From Candidatus Dechloromonas phosphoritropha (GTDB lineage Bacteria > Pseudomonadota > Gammaproteobacteria > Burkholderiales > Rhodocyclaceae), in contig JADKGN010000004.1 in the NCBI GenBank assembly GCA_016722705.1, forward strand, positions 868,001 to 932,000: a stretch of DNA of 64,000 nucleotides. The letters run 5' to 3'. Positions 17,796 to 25,844 of the stretch are shown piece after piece. Below the pieces are notes generated by a model. It ran no database searches and was not told the DNA's origin. It saw only the letters and a program-made list of their open reading frames with translations. The translations under genes were made by a program, and so were the position numbers. Within the stretch, counting starts at the first letter, position 1. Every line of letters starts with the position of its first letter.

Positions 17796-17805
17796 GGTTT
17801 TTAGG
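17796..17805 (-). repeat. IS1380 right terminal inverted repeat
   Basis: ggtttttagg is the exact complement of the left-end ten bases and lies 73 bases upstream of the transposase start. Confidence 0.85.
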
Positions 17806-18202
17806 ATAAATCACGCCTGACTGCTCCGCAGCACGGGCATCGGCGAAGTTGCTTGGCGATGCGTGCGGCGATAAGAACGCGAAGCGTAGTTCGCCATGTC
17901 CCAGGCGACGTTGTCGGCGTCGGCCATGATCTGTCGGCATGGGGGCGGCAATTAAGCCGCGCGCGACTTCCTCGAACTCCCGCCTGTCGGCGAACGGCGG
18001 CGTTGCCCGGACCTCATTCTGCGATTCGATCGTATATTTTGGAGGCTGCTTGCCTTTGGAATGGAAATGCTTGCTCTCCACAGCCCCGGGGTCGCTCACC
18101 ACGGTGCCACCACCGGCGGCAAAAGTCATACCGGATACCAGGCAGGACCAGCCCCGCAGCCAGCAGATGAAGCGCCGGACAATTTCGCAGCTTGCACTTC
18201 AT
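17806..18202 (-). pseudogene. Alkylsulfatase remnant, N-terminal part with frameshifts
   Basis: Reading the minus strand from ATG 18202, a signal peptide (MKCKLRNCPALHLLAAGLVL) is followed, after a frameshift near 18130, by TFAAGGGTVVSDP, then HFHSKGKQPPKYTIESQN and ADRREFEEVARGLIAAP. This is the N-terminal pattern of BDS1/SdsA alkyl sulfatases, which have SKGKPPSK and DFEEQRKGFIAP-like stretches. A second frameshift follows: the other frame gives IMADADNVAWDMAN, as expected at this position. The sequence then runs into the IS1380 right end. Secreted alkyl sulfatases cleave sulfate esters such as dodecyl sulfate. Here about two thirds of the gene is gone. Confidence 0.7.
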
Positions 18203-18359
18203 GGTTATCTCATCGTCAGTCATGCGGTTTCAAGCACGCCGCCAGGAAGTAGCGACAAACGCAGCGCCGAAAAATTGCATGACTCCTTCCCTGCCCGGAT
18301 GAATATCCGGCGCCGGCCGCTTCGGCTAGAATCGCCGCTTCAACCTCACGGAGAGCAGC

Positions 18360-19226
18360 ATGAAGATCGGATTCATCGGCCTCGGCATCATGGGGCGCCC
18401 GATGGCGCTCAACCTCGTCAAGGGTGGCCACGCCGTCACCGTCTGGGCGCGTCGCACCGAATCGATGCAGCCCTTGCTCGCCGCCGGTGCCACCAGCGCC
18501 ACCAACCCGGCCGATACCGCCAGAGGCAGCGAGCTGGTAATCTCGATGGTCGCCGATGCGCCTGATGTCGCCGAAGTCATGCGCGGCGTTGCGCAAGGCG
18601 CGGCACCCGGCCTGATCGCGGTCGATATGAGCACCATCGCTCCCGCCGCTGCTCGCCGCATCAGTAAGGAACTGGCCGCGGCCGGCATCGATTTCATGGA
18701 TGCTCCTGTTTCCGGCGGCGAGGTCGGCGCCATCGCCGGCACGTTGTCGATCATGGCCGGCGGTTCGGAGGCTGCTTTCGTCAGGGCGGGACCGGCCTTC
18801 GAGTGCATGGGCGGAAACATCGTGCACGTCGGCGCATCCGGCGCCGGTCAGGTGGCCAAGGCGGCCAACCAGATCGTCACCGCCATGGGCGTACTGGCGG
18901 TCGCCGAGGCCTTTGCTTTTGCGGCAAAAAACGGCGTCGACCGTGGCAAGGTGCGCGAAGCGCTGCTCGGCGGCTTCGCCTACTCCAAAATCCTCGAAAA
19001 TCATGGCCAGCGCATGCTCGACCGCAATTTCAAGCCGGGCTTCAAGAGCTGGATGCATGGGAAGGATCTCAACATCGTGATGCAGACGGCGCATGAACTC
19101 GGCCTCTGCCTGCCGGGGTCGGCAGCGACGGCGCAGATGTTCAATGCCATGGTCGGCTCCGGCATGGGCGACGAAGACTCCGTCGCACTGCTGAAGCTGC
19201 TCGAAAAGCTCTCCGGCCAGGAATGA
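18360..19226 (+). CDS. Beta-hydroxyacid dehydrogenase (3-hydroxyisobutyrate / tartronate semialdehyde reductase family)
   Basis: A 288-residue NAD(P)-dependent enzyme that interconverts a beta-hydroxy acid and its semialdehyde. The family signature GFIGLGIMGRPMALNL is at the start, the substrate-binding DAPVSGGEVGA mid-protein, and the catalytic lysine in GAGQVAKAANQI. SD GGAGA precedes the ATG. The next gene is a paralogue overlapping by 4 bases (ATGA), so the two are co-translated. Glyoxylate/tartronate or 3-hydroxyisobutyrate are the likely substrate classes; sequence alone does not choose between them. Confidence 0.9.
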   Translation: MKIGFIGLGIMGRPMALNLVKGGHAVTVWARRTESMQPLLAAGATSATNPADTARGSELVISMVADAPDVAEVMRGVAQGAAPGLIAVDMSTIAPAAARRISKELAAAGIDFMDAPVSGGEVGAIAGTLSIMAGGSEAAFVRAGPAFECMGGNIVHVGASGAGQVAKAANQIVTAMGVLAVAEAFAFAAKNGVDRGKVREALLGGFAYSKILENHGQRMLDRNFKPGFKSWMHGKDLNIVMQTAHELGLCLPGSAATAQMFNAMVGSGMGDEDSVALLKLLEKLSGQE

Positions 19227-20077
19227 GAGTCGGCTTCATCGGGCTGGGCGCCATGGGGCGCCCGATGGCGTTGCATCTGCACCACGCGGGGCACGAGTTG
19301 CACGTCTGGGCGCGCCGCCCGGAAAGCGTCGTCGGCCTGCCGGCGGTGGTCTGCACCACACCGGCGGAATTGGGCCGTGCCTGCGAGGTGGTGTTTACGA
19401 TCATCACCTCGAGCGCCGATGTCGAAAGTGTCGTACTCGGCAGTGATGGCCTGGCCGAGGGCATGGCGGCGGATTCGCTGCTGGTCGATTGCTCGACCAT
19501 CGCTCCCGAGGCCGCCCGCCAAATCGCCGCCCGACTGGGTGAAAGAGGCATCCACATGCTCGACGCCCCGGTTTCCGGAGGCGCCCAGGGTGCGACCGAC
19601 GCCACGCTGGCGATCATGGCAGGGGGCGACGCCGCGGTGCTCGAGCGCGTGCGTCCATTGCTCGCATGCCTCGGCCAGCGCATTGTCCACGTTGGCCCCA
19701 ACGGCGCCGGGCAGGTCGCCAAGGCATGCAACCAGATGATCATGGTCACCGCCATCGCGGCCGTCGCCGAAGCCATGCACCTAGCCGCCGCCTCCGGCGT
19801 CGATTGCGAGAAAGTGAAGCAGGCGTTGGCTGGCGGCTCGGCCGCGTCGCGCGTCCTCGACGTGATGGGCGAGCGCATGGTCAACCGCGATTTCGCCGCC
19901 GGTATCGAAGCCCGCCTGCATCACAAGGATTTTGGGATTGTCCTTGAAGCGGCCCGCGAATCGGGAGTTCCGCTGCCGCTGACCGCAGCCGTCGGCCAGC
20001 AACTCAATGCCTTGATGGCGCAGGGCTGGGGCCGCGACGACACCGCCTCGCTGTTGCGCGTTCTCGAACTTCCATAA
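19223..20077 (+). CDS. Beta-hydroxyacid dehydrogenase, tandem paralogue
   Basis: A 284-residue protein of the same family as the preceding gene. It has the cofactor motif GFIGLGAMGRPMALHL, substrate loop DAPVSGGAQGAT and catalytic lysine in GAGQVAKACNQM. It overlaps the upstream gene by 4 bases. The two proteins align along their whole lengths but differ at many positions, so this is an old duplication rather than a recent repeat. They may form hetero-oligomers or act on different substrates; both ideas are inference. Confidence 0.9.
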   Translation: MRVGFIGLGAMGRPMALHLHHAGHELHVWARRPESVVGLPAVVCTTPAELGRACEVVFTIITSSADVESVVLGSDGLAEGMAADSLLVDCSTIAPEAARQIAARLGERGIHMLDAPVSGGAQGATDATLAIMAGGDAAVLERVRPLLACLGQRIVHVGPNGAGQVAKACNQMIMVTAIAAVAEAMHLAAASGVDCEKVKQALAGGSAASRVLDVMGERMVNRDFAAGIEARLHHKDFGIVLEAARESGVPLPLTAAVGQQLNALMAQGWGRDDTASLLRVLELP

Positions 20078-20095
20078 GCCAGCCGGCGTGGTGAC

Positions 20096-20422
20096 TCAGC
20101 CGAGGACCGTGACCTTCAGTTTTTCGAAAATGCTCAGACTGGCCCACCATGCCACGCCGCGCTCGCGATACCGCACGCCATCGGCAGTCAGAACCAGCTT
20201 TCTGGCCCCCAACTCCGTCTTGCCGTTCTCGGTGATGAAGCCTGCTTCCATCAGATAGCGTGCAATCGCCGGCTGCACCTGCTCACCACCCAGTGTCCAC
20301 CGTGTGCCATAACCGTCCTCGCAGCCGGTAAGCATGAGGACCGGCTGCTGGCCACTGATCGCCCGCAACACCCTGAGCGTGTAGGCGCGATTGGGAATCG
20401 AGAAGGACGGGGAGGACGGCAT
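20096..20422 (-). CDS. Conserved-looking hypothetical protein
   Basis: A 108-residue soluble protein, not recognised. The middle (QPAIARYLMEAGFITENGKTELGARKLVLTADGVRYRE) has the helix-turn-helix and beta-wing rhythm of a small winged-helix domain, and it has a single cysteine (LTGCEDGYG). It converges on the second hydroxyacid dehydrogenase, 18 bases away, and diverges from the thioesterase gene. Codon use looks like its neighbours. A DNA-binding role is only a possibility suggested by the shape. Confidence 0.6.
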   Translation of the reverse strand: MPSSPSFSIPNRAYTLRVLRAISGQQPVLMLTGCEDGYGTRWTLGGEQVQPAIARYLMEAGFITENGKTELGARKLVLTADGVRYRERGVAWWASLSIFEKLKVTVLG

Positions 20423-20595
20423 GACGTTGATGATTATGGCGCCTTTTCGGCCAGCATCGATATTCCACTTGTCAAACCCAGACCCTTATGGAATGCTTTC
20501 AACAAGTGTCAAAGGTAGCGTCCACGGGGCATCTCCGGCGATGCCGACCGCCCAACACAGCGCTCGATCGACACATGAGCAACGGAGGAAACAGC

Positions 20596-21072
20596 ATGCA
20601 AGCCTTTCAGGATTTCTACCCGGAGAGTGTCGCCCATTGCTACGGGTGCGGCCGGCTTAATGACGCGGGGCATCAAATCAAGACCTGCTGGGAGGGTGAT
20701 GAAAGCGTCACCCGCTTTCAGCCCAGGCCAGAGCACACGGCGATTCCCGGGTTCGTCTATGGCGGTCTGCTCGCCTCGCTGATCGACTGCCATTGCACCG
20801 GTACGGCGGCAGCGGCAATGTACCGCTTCGAGAACCGGCCGCTGGACAGCCTGCCGGCATTCCGTTTCGTCACCGGCTCACTGCAGGTCAGCTACCTGAA
20901 GCCGACACCACTCGGCCCGGTGCTGGAAATTCGCGGCAGGGTCAAGGAGGTCAAGGGGCGCAAGGTCGTGGTCGAAGCGACCGTTTATGCCGAGGGTGTT
21001 GCCACCGCGCGCGGCGAAGTCGTCGCCCTGCAGATGCCGGACAGCTTCGCCGACCAGGGGAAATCCCCTTGA
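20596..21072 (+). CDS. PaaI-family acyl-CoA thioesterase (hotdog fold)
   Basis: A 158-residue single hotdog domain. The family pattern is GFVYGGLLASLIDCHCTGTA, with the conserved GG and catalytic-site aspartate on the long helix, followed by FVTGSLQVSYLKPTPLG. Such enzymes hydrolyse acyl- or aryl-acyl-CoA thioesters in the cytoplasm. An N-terminal HCYGCG cysteine pair precedes the domain. ATG 20596 is chosen because ggagga lies 7 bases before it; upstream in-frame starts lack an SD. It stands alone, with no phenylacetate genes nearby. Confidence 0.87.
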   Translation: MQAFQDFYPESVAHCYGCGRLNDAGHQIKTCWEGDESVTRFQPRPEHTAIPGFVYGGLLASLIDCHCTGTAAAAMYRFENRPLDSLPAFRFVTGSLQVSYLKPTPLGPVLEIRGRVKEVKGRKVVVEATVYAEGVATARGEVVALQMPDSFADQGKSP

Positions 21073-21100
21073 CCCTGCCCGTTCGTTCCTAAGCCGGACG

Positions 21101-21110
21101 AGCCGGAACC
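21101..21110 (+). repeat. Left copy of 10-base direct repeat flanking the 21.2-22.7 kb gene
   Basis: agccggaacc occurs here and again at 22747-22756, the two copies bracketing the 504-codon gene. It could be a target-site duplication or a coincidence. Confidence 0.4.
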
Positions 21111-21157
21111 AAACAGGTATTACGATAGAAGCCTGACGAATGACCGAGGAGGCGATC

Positions 21158-22672
21158 ATGTTGGCGATGGCTCTGGCGGAACGATACGCGACGAACATGC
21201 ATGGCGTGCTTTCGTGCTTTGACCGGATCATTATCACCGGCACGCTGCCTGGTGCGTGCTACGCGGCAGGAATGACGAGTTATTTGTACACGCACGGAAT
21301 TCGGGTATTCGACTACCCGCGATTTGCCGAGCCGCTGCGAGATCGCATTCGTGAGCGTGCGCAGGAGGTGTGTCTGGCGGCGGGTATTGAAATCGAGCAC
21401 GTCAGCAAAAGCCATATTCGCAAGGAAGAGTTGGTCGCGCGAGTGCTCGCCGGTCGCGGCGACGCACCGGGTTTGGTGCATGTGCTCTCGGCCATGGAAG
21501 CCTGTCCGAGCTACAAACCGTGGCATGACAAAGGCAGTGGCAAGACTTACCTGCGCCCCGATCAAGGCAAGTGCCTGCACTACTACTTCTATTTCATCGA
21601 CGAGGAACTGGGGTTGTGCTACCTGCGTGTGCCGACGTGGGCACCGTTCGGGTTGCAGTTCTACTGTAATGGTCACAGCGCTCTGGCAAGAACTCTGACG
21701 CGAGAAAGGATCGACTTCCTCCAGCAGGACAACGCCTTCCTGCGTGTCGCCGACATCGCGCAGGCGCAGGCGCTGGCGGATGCGTTCAGTCCCGACGTAC
21801 TTCACCCGCGACTGGATCGCTATGCGCAGTGGTTGTGCCCAGTGCTTGACGTCTTTGGATCCTCGTATCACTGGAGCTTGCGCCAAGTCGAATACTCCAC
21901 CGACCTGATGTTTCGCAGTGAGCAGATATTGGTTCCACTGTATGACGCCATTTCGCGCCAAGCGGTCTTGGCCGCCAACGCAGAACGCGTCTCCAGCTTT
22001 CTGGGCAAGAAGGTCACGCCACAACTGGCCCAGGAGATCGGTTCCCGGTTGTCCACCCGTATCGAGGGGCGCTGCATCAAGCACACCATGGGCGCCGCTG
22101 GCGTCAAGGTGTATGACAAATTCTCCCGCGTACTGCGGGTCGAAACGACCGTCAATGACGTGAGTTTCTTCAAACACCACCGCAAGGTGGAACACAAGGA
22201 CAGGCACGCCACCCGAGAATTGGCGCCCCTGAAGAAGACAATCTATAGCCTGATCGACCTGCGCGACATCCTGCTCGGCTGCAACCAACGTTACCTGGCG
22301 TTCCTCTCCAGCCTCGATGACCCCAGTGCCGGCGAGCGTGACTTGGAGCGATTGAGCATGCCACGGTTGGGGGCGGCTCCCGGTGTCAAAGGGGTGAACT
22401 TCTTTGATCCTGCCGAGAAAGCCTTGCTGAAAACCATGCAACGCGGCGAGTTCAACATTCACGGTTGGCGTCGTGCCGATCTTCTCAGCTATCTGAAGCT
22501 CACTCCGTCCGCCATGTCGCGCCAACTTGCCCGACTGCGTACGCTCGGCTTGATCAAGAAAGTCACTCATACCTATCGCTACTACCTCACTCGATTGGGA
22601 CGTTCAGTCGTCGCTGCGGCCTGCTCATTGACCCGCTTCAACATAGTGCCAACCATGGCTTGCGCATCCTGA
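21158..22672 (+). CDS. Conserved protein of unknown function with C-terminal winged helix, possibly a mobile-element protein
   Basis: A 504-residue protein. ATG 21158 is preferred over 21140 because gaggagg lies six bases upstream. The N-terminus has SCFDRIIITGTLPG; the middle has KCLHYYFYFIDEELGLCYLR and later GVKVYDKFSRVLRVETTVND. The end (LKLTPSAMSRQLARLRTLGL) is a MarR-like helix-turn-helix, which is why relatives are often labelled regulators. I recall near-identical multi-copy relatives in other environmental bacteria, behaviour more like a transposable element; this is memory, not a search. The K-x-Y-D-K followed by L-R-x-E pattern is also seen in some replication initiators. A 10-base direct repeat flanks the gene. 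Confidence 0.6.
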   Translation: MLAMALAERYATNMHGVLSCFDRIIITGTLPGACYAAGMTSYLYTHGIRVFDYPRFAEPLRDRIRERAQEVCLAAGIEIEHVSKSHIRKEELVARVLAGRGDAPGLVHVLSAMEACPSYKPWHDKGSGKTYLRPDQGKCLHYYFYFIDEELGLCYLRVPTWAPFGLQFYCNGHSALARTLTRERIDFLQQDNAFLRVADIAQAQALADAFSPDVLHPRLDRYAQWLCPVLDVFGSSYHWSLRQVEYSTDLMFRSEQILVPLYDAISRQAVLAANAERVSSFLGKKVTPQLAQEIGSRLSTRIEGRCIKHTMGAAGVKVYDKFSRVLRVETTVNDVSFFKHHRKVEHKDRHATRELAPLKKTIYSLIDLRDILLGCNQRYLAFLSSLDDPSAGERDLERLSMPRLGAAPGVKGVNFFDPAEKALLKTMQRGEFNIHGWRRADLLSYLKLTPSAMSRQLARLRTLGLIKKVTHTYRYYLTRLGRSVVAAACSLTRFNIVPTMACAS

Positions 22673-22746
22673 ATTCTTCTCATGATTTGTGATGATTGAA
22701 CTGGTTAGTGACTAATGCCAATCCGTCACTTCCAAACAAGATTCAA

Positions 22747-22756
22747 AGCCGGAACC
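22747..22756 (+). repeat. Right copy of 10-base direct repeat
   Basis: agccggaacc, identical to 21101-21110. It lies 75 bases after the stop of the unknown gene and 6 bases before the GTG of the next gene. Confidence 0.4.
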
Positions 22757-22761
22757 CGCAA

Positions 22762-23175
22762 GTGAAAAAGAAATACTGGGTCATCCTCGTCCTGATCTTT
22801 CTGGTCTGGCTGGACTGGTATATCCGCGCGCCGGACGCCACGGCGCGCCAGTTGACCAGCGCGATTGAGACCCAAGCTAGCGAAAAACTGAAGAACTATC
22901 CATACAAGTTCCACGTGCTGAAATTCAGCCAGGGCACAGCCTATGTCAGCACGCCGCGCAGCTTTGCGGTCCCCGCGTTCAAGGCGCTGGCGGTGCTCTA
23001 TCCGGATATCAACACCAGGAACCCCAACGATCCCGCATTCATCGCCGTCGAGCAGTTGCTCGGCGAGGTTCAATCGGAAGCCGGCGCCATCGTGAAAGCC
23101 CAACCCGGCATCAGGGAAGTGCGCTGGGAACTTGACCGCGACTGGCTGAGCGCACACCACATCGATATTCCGTGA
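22762..23175 (+). CDS. Hypothetical protein with N-terminal membrane anchor
   Basis: From GTG 22762 it is 137 residues: a lysine-rich start, one hydrophobic helix (YWVILVLIFLVWLDWYI), then a soluble domain that would face the periplasm. Longer starts upstream read through non-conserved sequence that crosses the direct repeat, so they are unlikely. I do not recognise the family. No cysteine or metal motif is visible. The insertion-like gene upstream may have separated it from its original promoter. Confidence 0.55.
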   Translation: MKKKYWVILVLIFLVWLDWYIRAPDATARQLTSAIETQASEKLKNYPYKFHVLKFSQGTAYVSTPRSFAVPAFKALAVLYPDINTRNPNDPAFIAVEQLLGEVQSEAGAIVKAQPGIREVRWELDRDWLSAHHIDIP

Positions 23176-23204
23176 CTCCTGGCCGGTCCATCCGGCGCAG
23201 CCAC

Positions 23205-24305
23205 TCAGCCCTTCACCCGCAGCTTGCGATAGAGCGTCAGCTGACTGATGCCAAGGCGCTCGGCCAGCATCGGCAGGTCGTTTCTTGGCTGGGCGCCATT
23301 GCCCAGTCGAGGTAGCGCTTTTCCAGCGTTCCCAGAGCAACCAGCTCGGCCAGTTGAAAGGTGCCGCTGGCATCCAGCGGCGCGGGCGGAATGTCCTCGG
23401 GCATTTCCATAAGGTGCAACCGGTCGATGGAATCGCCATCTGCAAGCAGTGTGGCGCGCTCGATCAAGTTGCGCAATTCCCGGATATTGCCGCTATAACG
23501 GCGGCCGGCAAGCCATGCGAGGGCTGACGGGGTGGACTTGCGGTCGGACTTGCGATCAACCCGTTCCAGCAACGAGGTGGCCAGCAACGGGATGTCGTCG
23601 GCGCGCTCGTGCAGGGCTGGCGTGCGGACCGGAAAGATGTTGATCCGGAAGCAAAGGTCGCGGCGGAAACTTCCGTCCTGGACCATGGGGCGCAGGTCGC
23701 GGTGGGTCACCGTAATCAGCCGGAAATCGGCGGGCAGCCACTCGAGTCCACCGACCCGGCGATAGGTGCCGGTTTCGAGCAGGCGCAGCAGCTTAACCTG
23801 TAGCGCAAGCGGTAGTCCACCAATCTCATCGAGAAACAACGTGCCGCCGCTGGCTGCTTCGACCAGCCCCTGCTTACGGTGGGTGGCGCCGGTGAAGGCG
23901 CCAATTTCATAGCCGAAAAGTTCGCAGTCGAACAGTGTTTCGGTCATTCCAGCGCAGTCGACCGCAACAAATGGCCCCTCCACGCGGGCGCTGGCCTCAT
24001 GAATGGCGTGGGGGAGCAGTTCCTTGCCGGTTCCCGTCTCGCCGAGCAGTAATACCGAAGCATCGGAGGGCGCGACGTGCAGTACCTTTTCCAGCATCGC
24101 CACGAAGGCCGGCGAACTTCCCACCAGCCCCTGCGCCGCCCGGCTGCTGGCCCTGGCGAACGACACGCATGGTTTCGACGAAATAGACGATCTGCCCCTG
24201 ATCGTTGTGAACCGGCCTCGTTTTGACATCGACATGCTCTTCGCCACGCGGCGTATGGTGTAGATGCAGGACACGCTGCGGCACGCCGGCTTCCAAGTTT
24301 TTCAA
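23205..24305 (-). pseudogene. Sigma-54-dependent transcriptional activator, frameshifted and truncated
   Basis: An enhancer-binding protein with three disabling changes. Its end has shifted: the AAA+ frame terminates in junk after LDWAMAPSQE, while another frame gives NDLPMLAERLGISQLTLYRK, a Fis-type helix-turn-helix ending at TGA 23205. A second frameshift near 24160 separates the PAS-like tail (GEEHVDVKTRPVHNDQGQIV) from the AAA+ domain. The remaining N-terminal sensor is missing because the ccoG remnant begins 18 bases upstream. The AAA+ core is intact: GETGTGKE Walker A, ELFGYEIGAFTGA (GAFTGA sigma-54 loop) and GGTLFLDEIG Walker B. It is not expected to function. Confidence 0.85.
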
Positions 24306-24322
24306 ATTGTCCGGAAGACCGA

Positions 24323-25844
24323 TGAGTCAGCCCGAAGCCAGTGCCCTGCCAGGAACACCCGCCCCCGTATCATTCTACGAAAAGCGTAAGAAAATCTATG
24401 CTAAGGGTGTCCGCGTATTCTTCGACAACTGGCGGATCACGCTGGTCATCTTCACGCAGATTTTGTTCTACGTCAGCCCGTGGCTGGTGTGAAACGATCG
24501 CCAGGCGATTCTGTTGCATCTGATCGAGCGCAAGTTTTACATCTTCAGCCTGGTTTTCTGGCCGCAGGATGTCATCTATCTGGCTGCACTACTGATCGTA
24601 TCGGCCTATGCACTGTTCCTGGTTACTGCCGTCGCCGGACGCCTGTTCTGCGGTTACGCCTTTCCGCAGACGGTCTATACCGAGATTTTCATGTGGATCG
24701 AAAACCGGATCAAAGGCGACCGCAACGCGCGCATGAAACTCGACAAGGCGCCGCTCAACGCCCGCAAGCTGCGCATCAAAGGGACCAAGTTCCTGCTCCG
24801 GGCCATTTTTTCGTTGTGGACCGGGTTCACCCTGGTCGCCTGTTTTACGCTGGGCAAGGAACTGATGGAATCGGTGCCTGCCGGCAACCTCGACGCTTGG
24901 GAAGTCTTCTGGATCTTTTTCTACGGTGGCTTCACCTACCTGTTCGCCGGCCTTATTTACGAGCAGGTGTGCGGGTACATGTGCTCCTACGTATGCTTCC
25001 AGAGCGTGATGTTCGACCCCGACACGCTGGTCATCACATAAGACCCCGAGCGCTGCGAGACTCGCGGCATGCGCAAGAAGGGTTCGATGCCAAGGCCGCC
25101 GGACTCGGCGATTGCATCGACTGCGGACAATGTGTCGTCGTCTGCCCGACCGGGATCGACATCCGCAAGAGGTTGCAATACTAATGCATCGGTTGCGCTG
25201 CCTGCATCGATGACTGCGATCAGGTTATGGACAAGGTCGGCCTGTCGCGCGGCCTGATCCGCTATTCGACCGAAAGCGCCATGGCCCAGCAGCTCGGCAA
25301 GCAGGAAATCCTCGGTCACATCATCCGTCCGCGCATCCTGCTCTACACCGCCATTCTGCTGCTCATTACCGGCCTTTCAGTATGGTTCCTGGCGCAGCGC
25401 ATTCCGCTCAAGGCGGACATCATCCGCGACCGCTCGATGCTGGCTCGCGAGACCAACGATGGCCGGATCGAAAGCATCTTCATGCTGCAGATCATGAATA
25501 CCGAAGAGCAAGCGCACCGCTACAAGCTTACGGTCGACGGCCTGCCTGAGGTGAAAATTTCTGGCTCCAACGAAGTCGATGTTCCGCCCGCCACGCTGCA
25601 ATCCTTCAACACCATTCTCAGCGTGTCGCCCGATGCCGGCAAGCCGGGCGCCAACCAGGTCCACCTCGAAATCACGGCCCTCGACAACCCCGACATCAAG
25701 GTCCGCGAGAAAGCCTCTTTCCTCCTGCCCCGACGCCAATCAGGGCAACCCTCTTGGGGCAGGATTTCGATCCCGCCCTATTTTTCGGCCAATGCCGGGG
25801 AGGATGAGTCACCCAGTCGCCGGCATCTTGAAGGCCTGCTTTAG
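24323..25844 (+). pseudogene. ccoG: ccoG (rdxA) cytochrome oxidase accessory protein, multiply disrupted
   Basis: CcoG is a membrane polyferredoxin needed for copper handling in cbb3 oxidase assembly. All parts are recognisable but spread over frames. The start (VSFYEKRKKIYAKGVRVFFDNWR) runs to PWLV, where TGA at 24490 replaces the expected tryptophan. The frame resumes with NDRQAILLHLIERKFYIF. TAA at about 25039 replaces tyrosine in LVIT-Y-DPER. A frameshift near 25075 precedes the first ferredoxin motif (CIDCGQCVVVCPTG). TAA near 25182 replaces glutamate between LQY and CIGCAACIDDC. The C-terminal Ig-like domain is open to 25844. Three nonsense changes plus a frameshift make a functional product implausible. 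The cbb3 genes are not in the window. Confidence 0.9.

Larger units (their letters stand above)
16134..17805 (-). mobile_element. IS1380-family insertion sequence, apparently complete
   Basis: A 1672-base element bounded by imperfect inverted repeats whose outer ten bases are perfect: cctaaaaacc at 16134-16143 and ggtttttagg at 17796-17805. It contains one full transposase gene on the minus strand. Flanking bases are ataga on the left and ataaa on the right, a near match but not an exact target duplication. It lies 17 bases after hupE and directly abuts the 5' remnant of the alkylsulfatase gene. Confidence 0.88.

Noticed and set aside
16313..17809. A 498-codon open frame opposite the IS1380 transposase.
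   Set aside because: It is antisense to a well-supported transposase and its protein shows no domain pattern; such frames are common opposite GC-rich genes.
21089..22570. A 493-codon open frame opposite the possible mobile-element gene.
   Set aside because: Composition is that of an antisense shadow, and the plus-strand protein has an SD and conserved motifs.
24490..25182. Possible recoding (selenocysteine or read-through) at the ccoG stop codons.
   Set aside because: The three stops are of two kinds (TGA, TAA, TAA), fall at tryptophan, tyrosine and glutamate positions and are joined by a frameshift, with no recoding structure seen. Decay is simpler.
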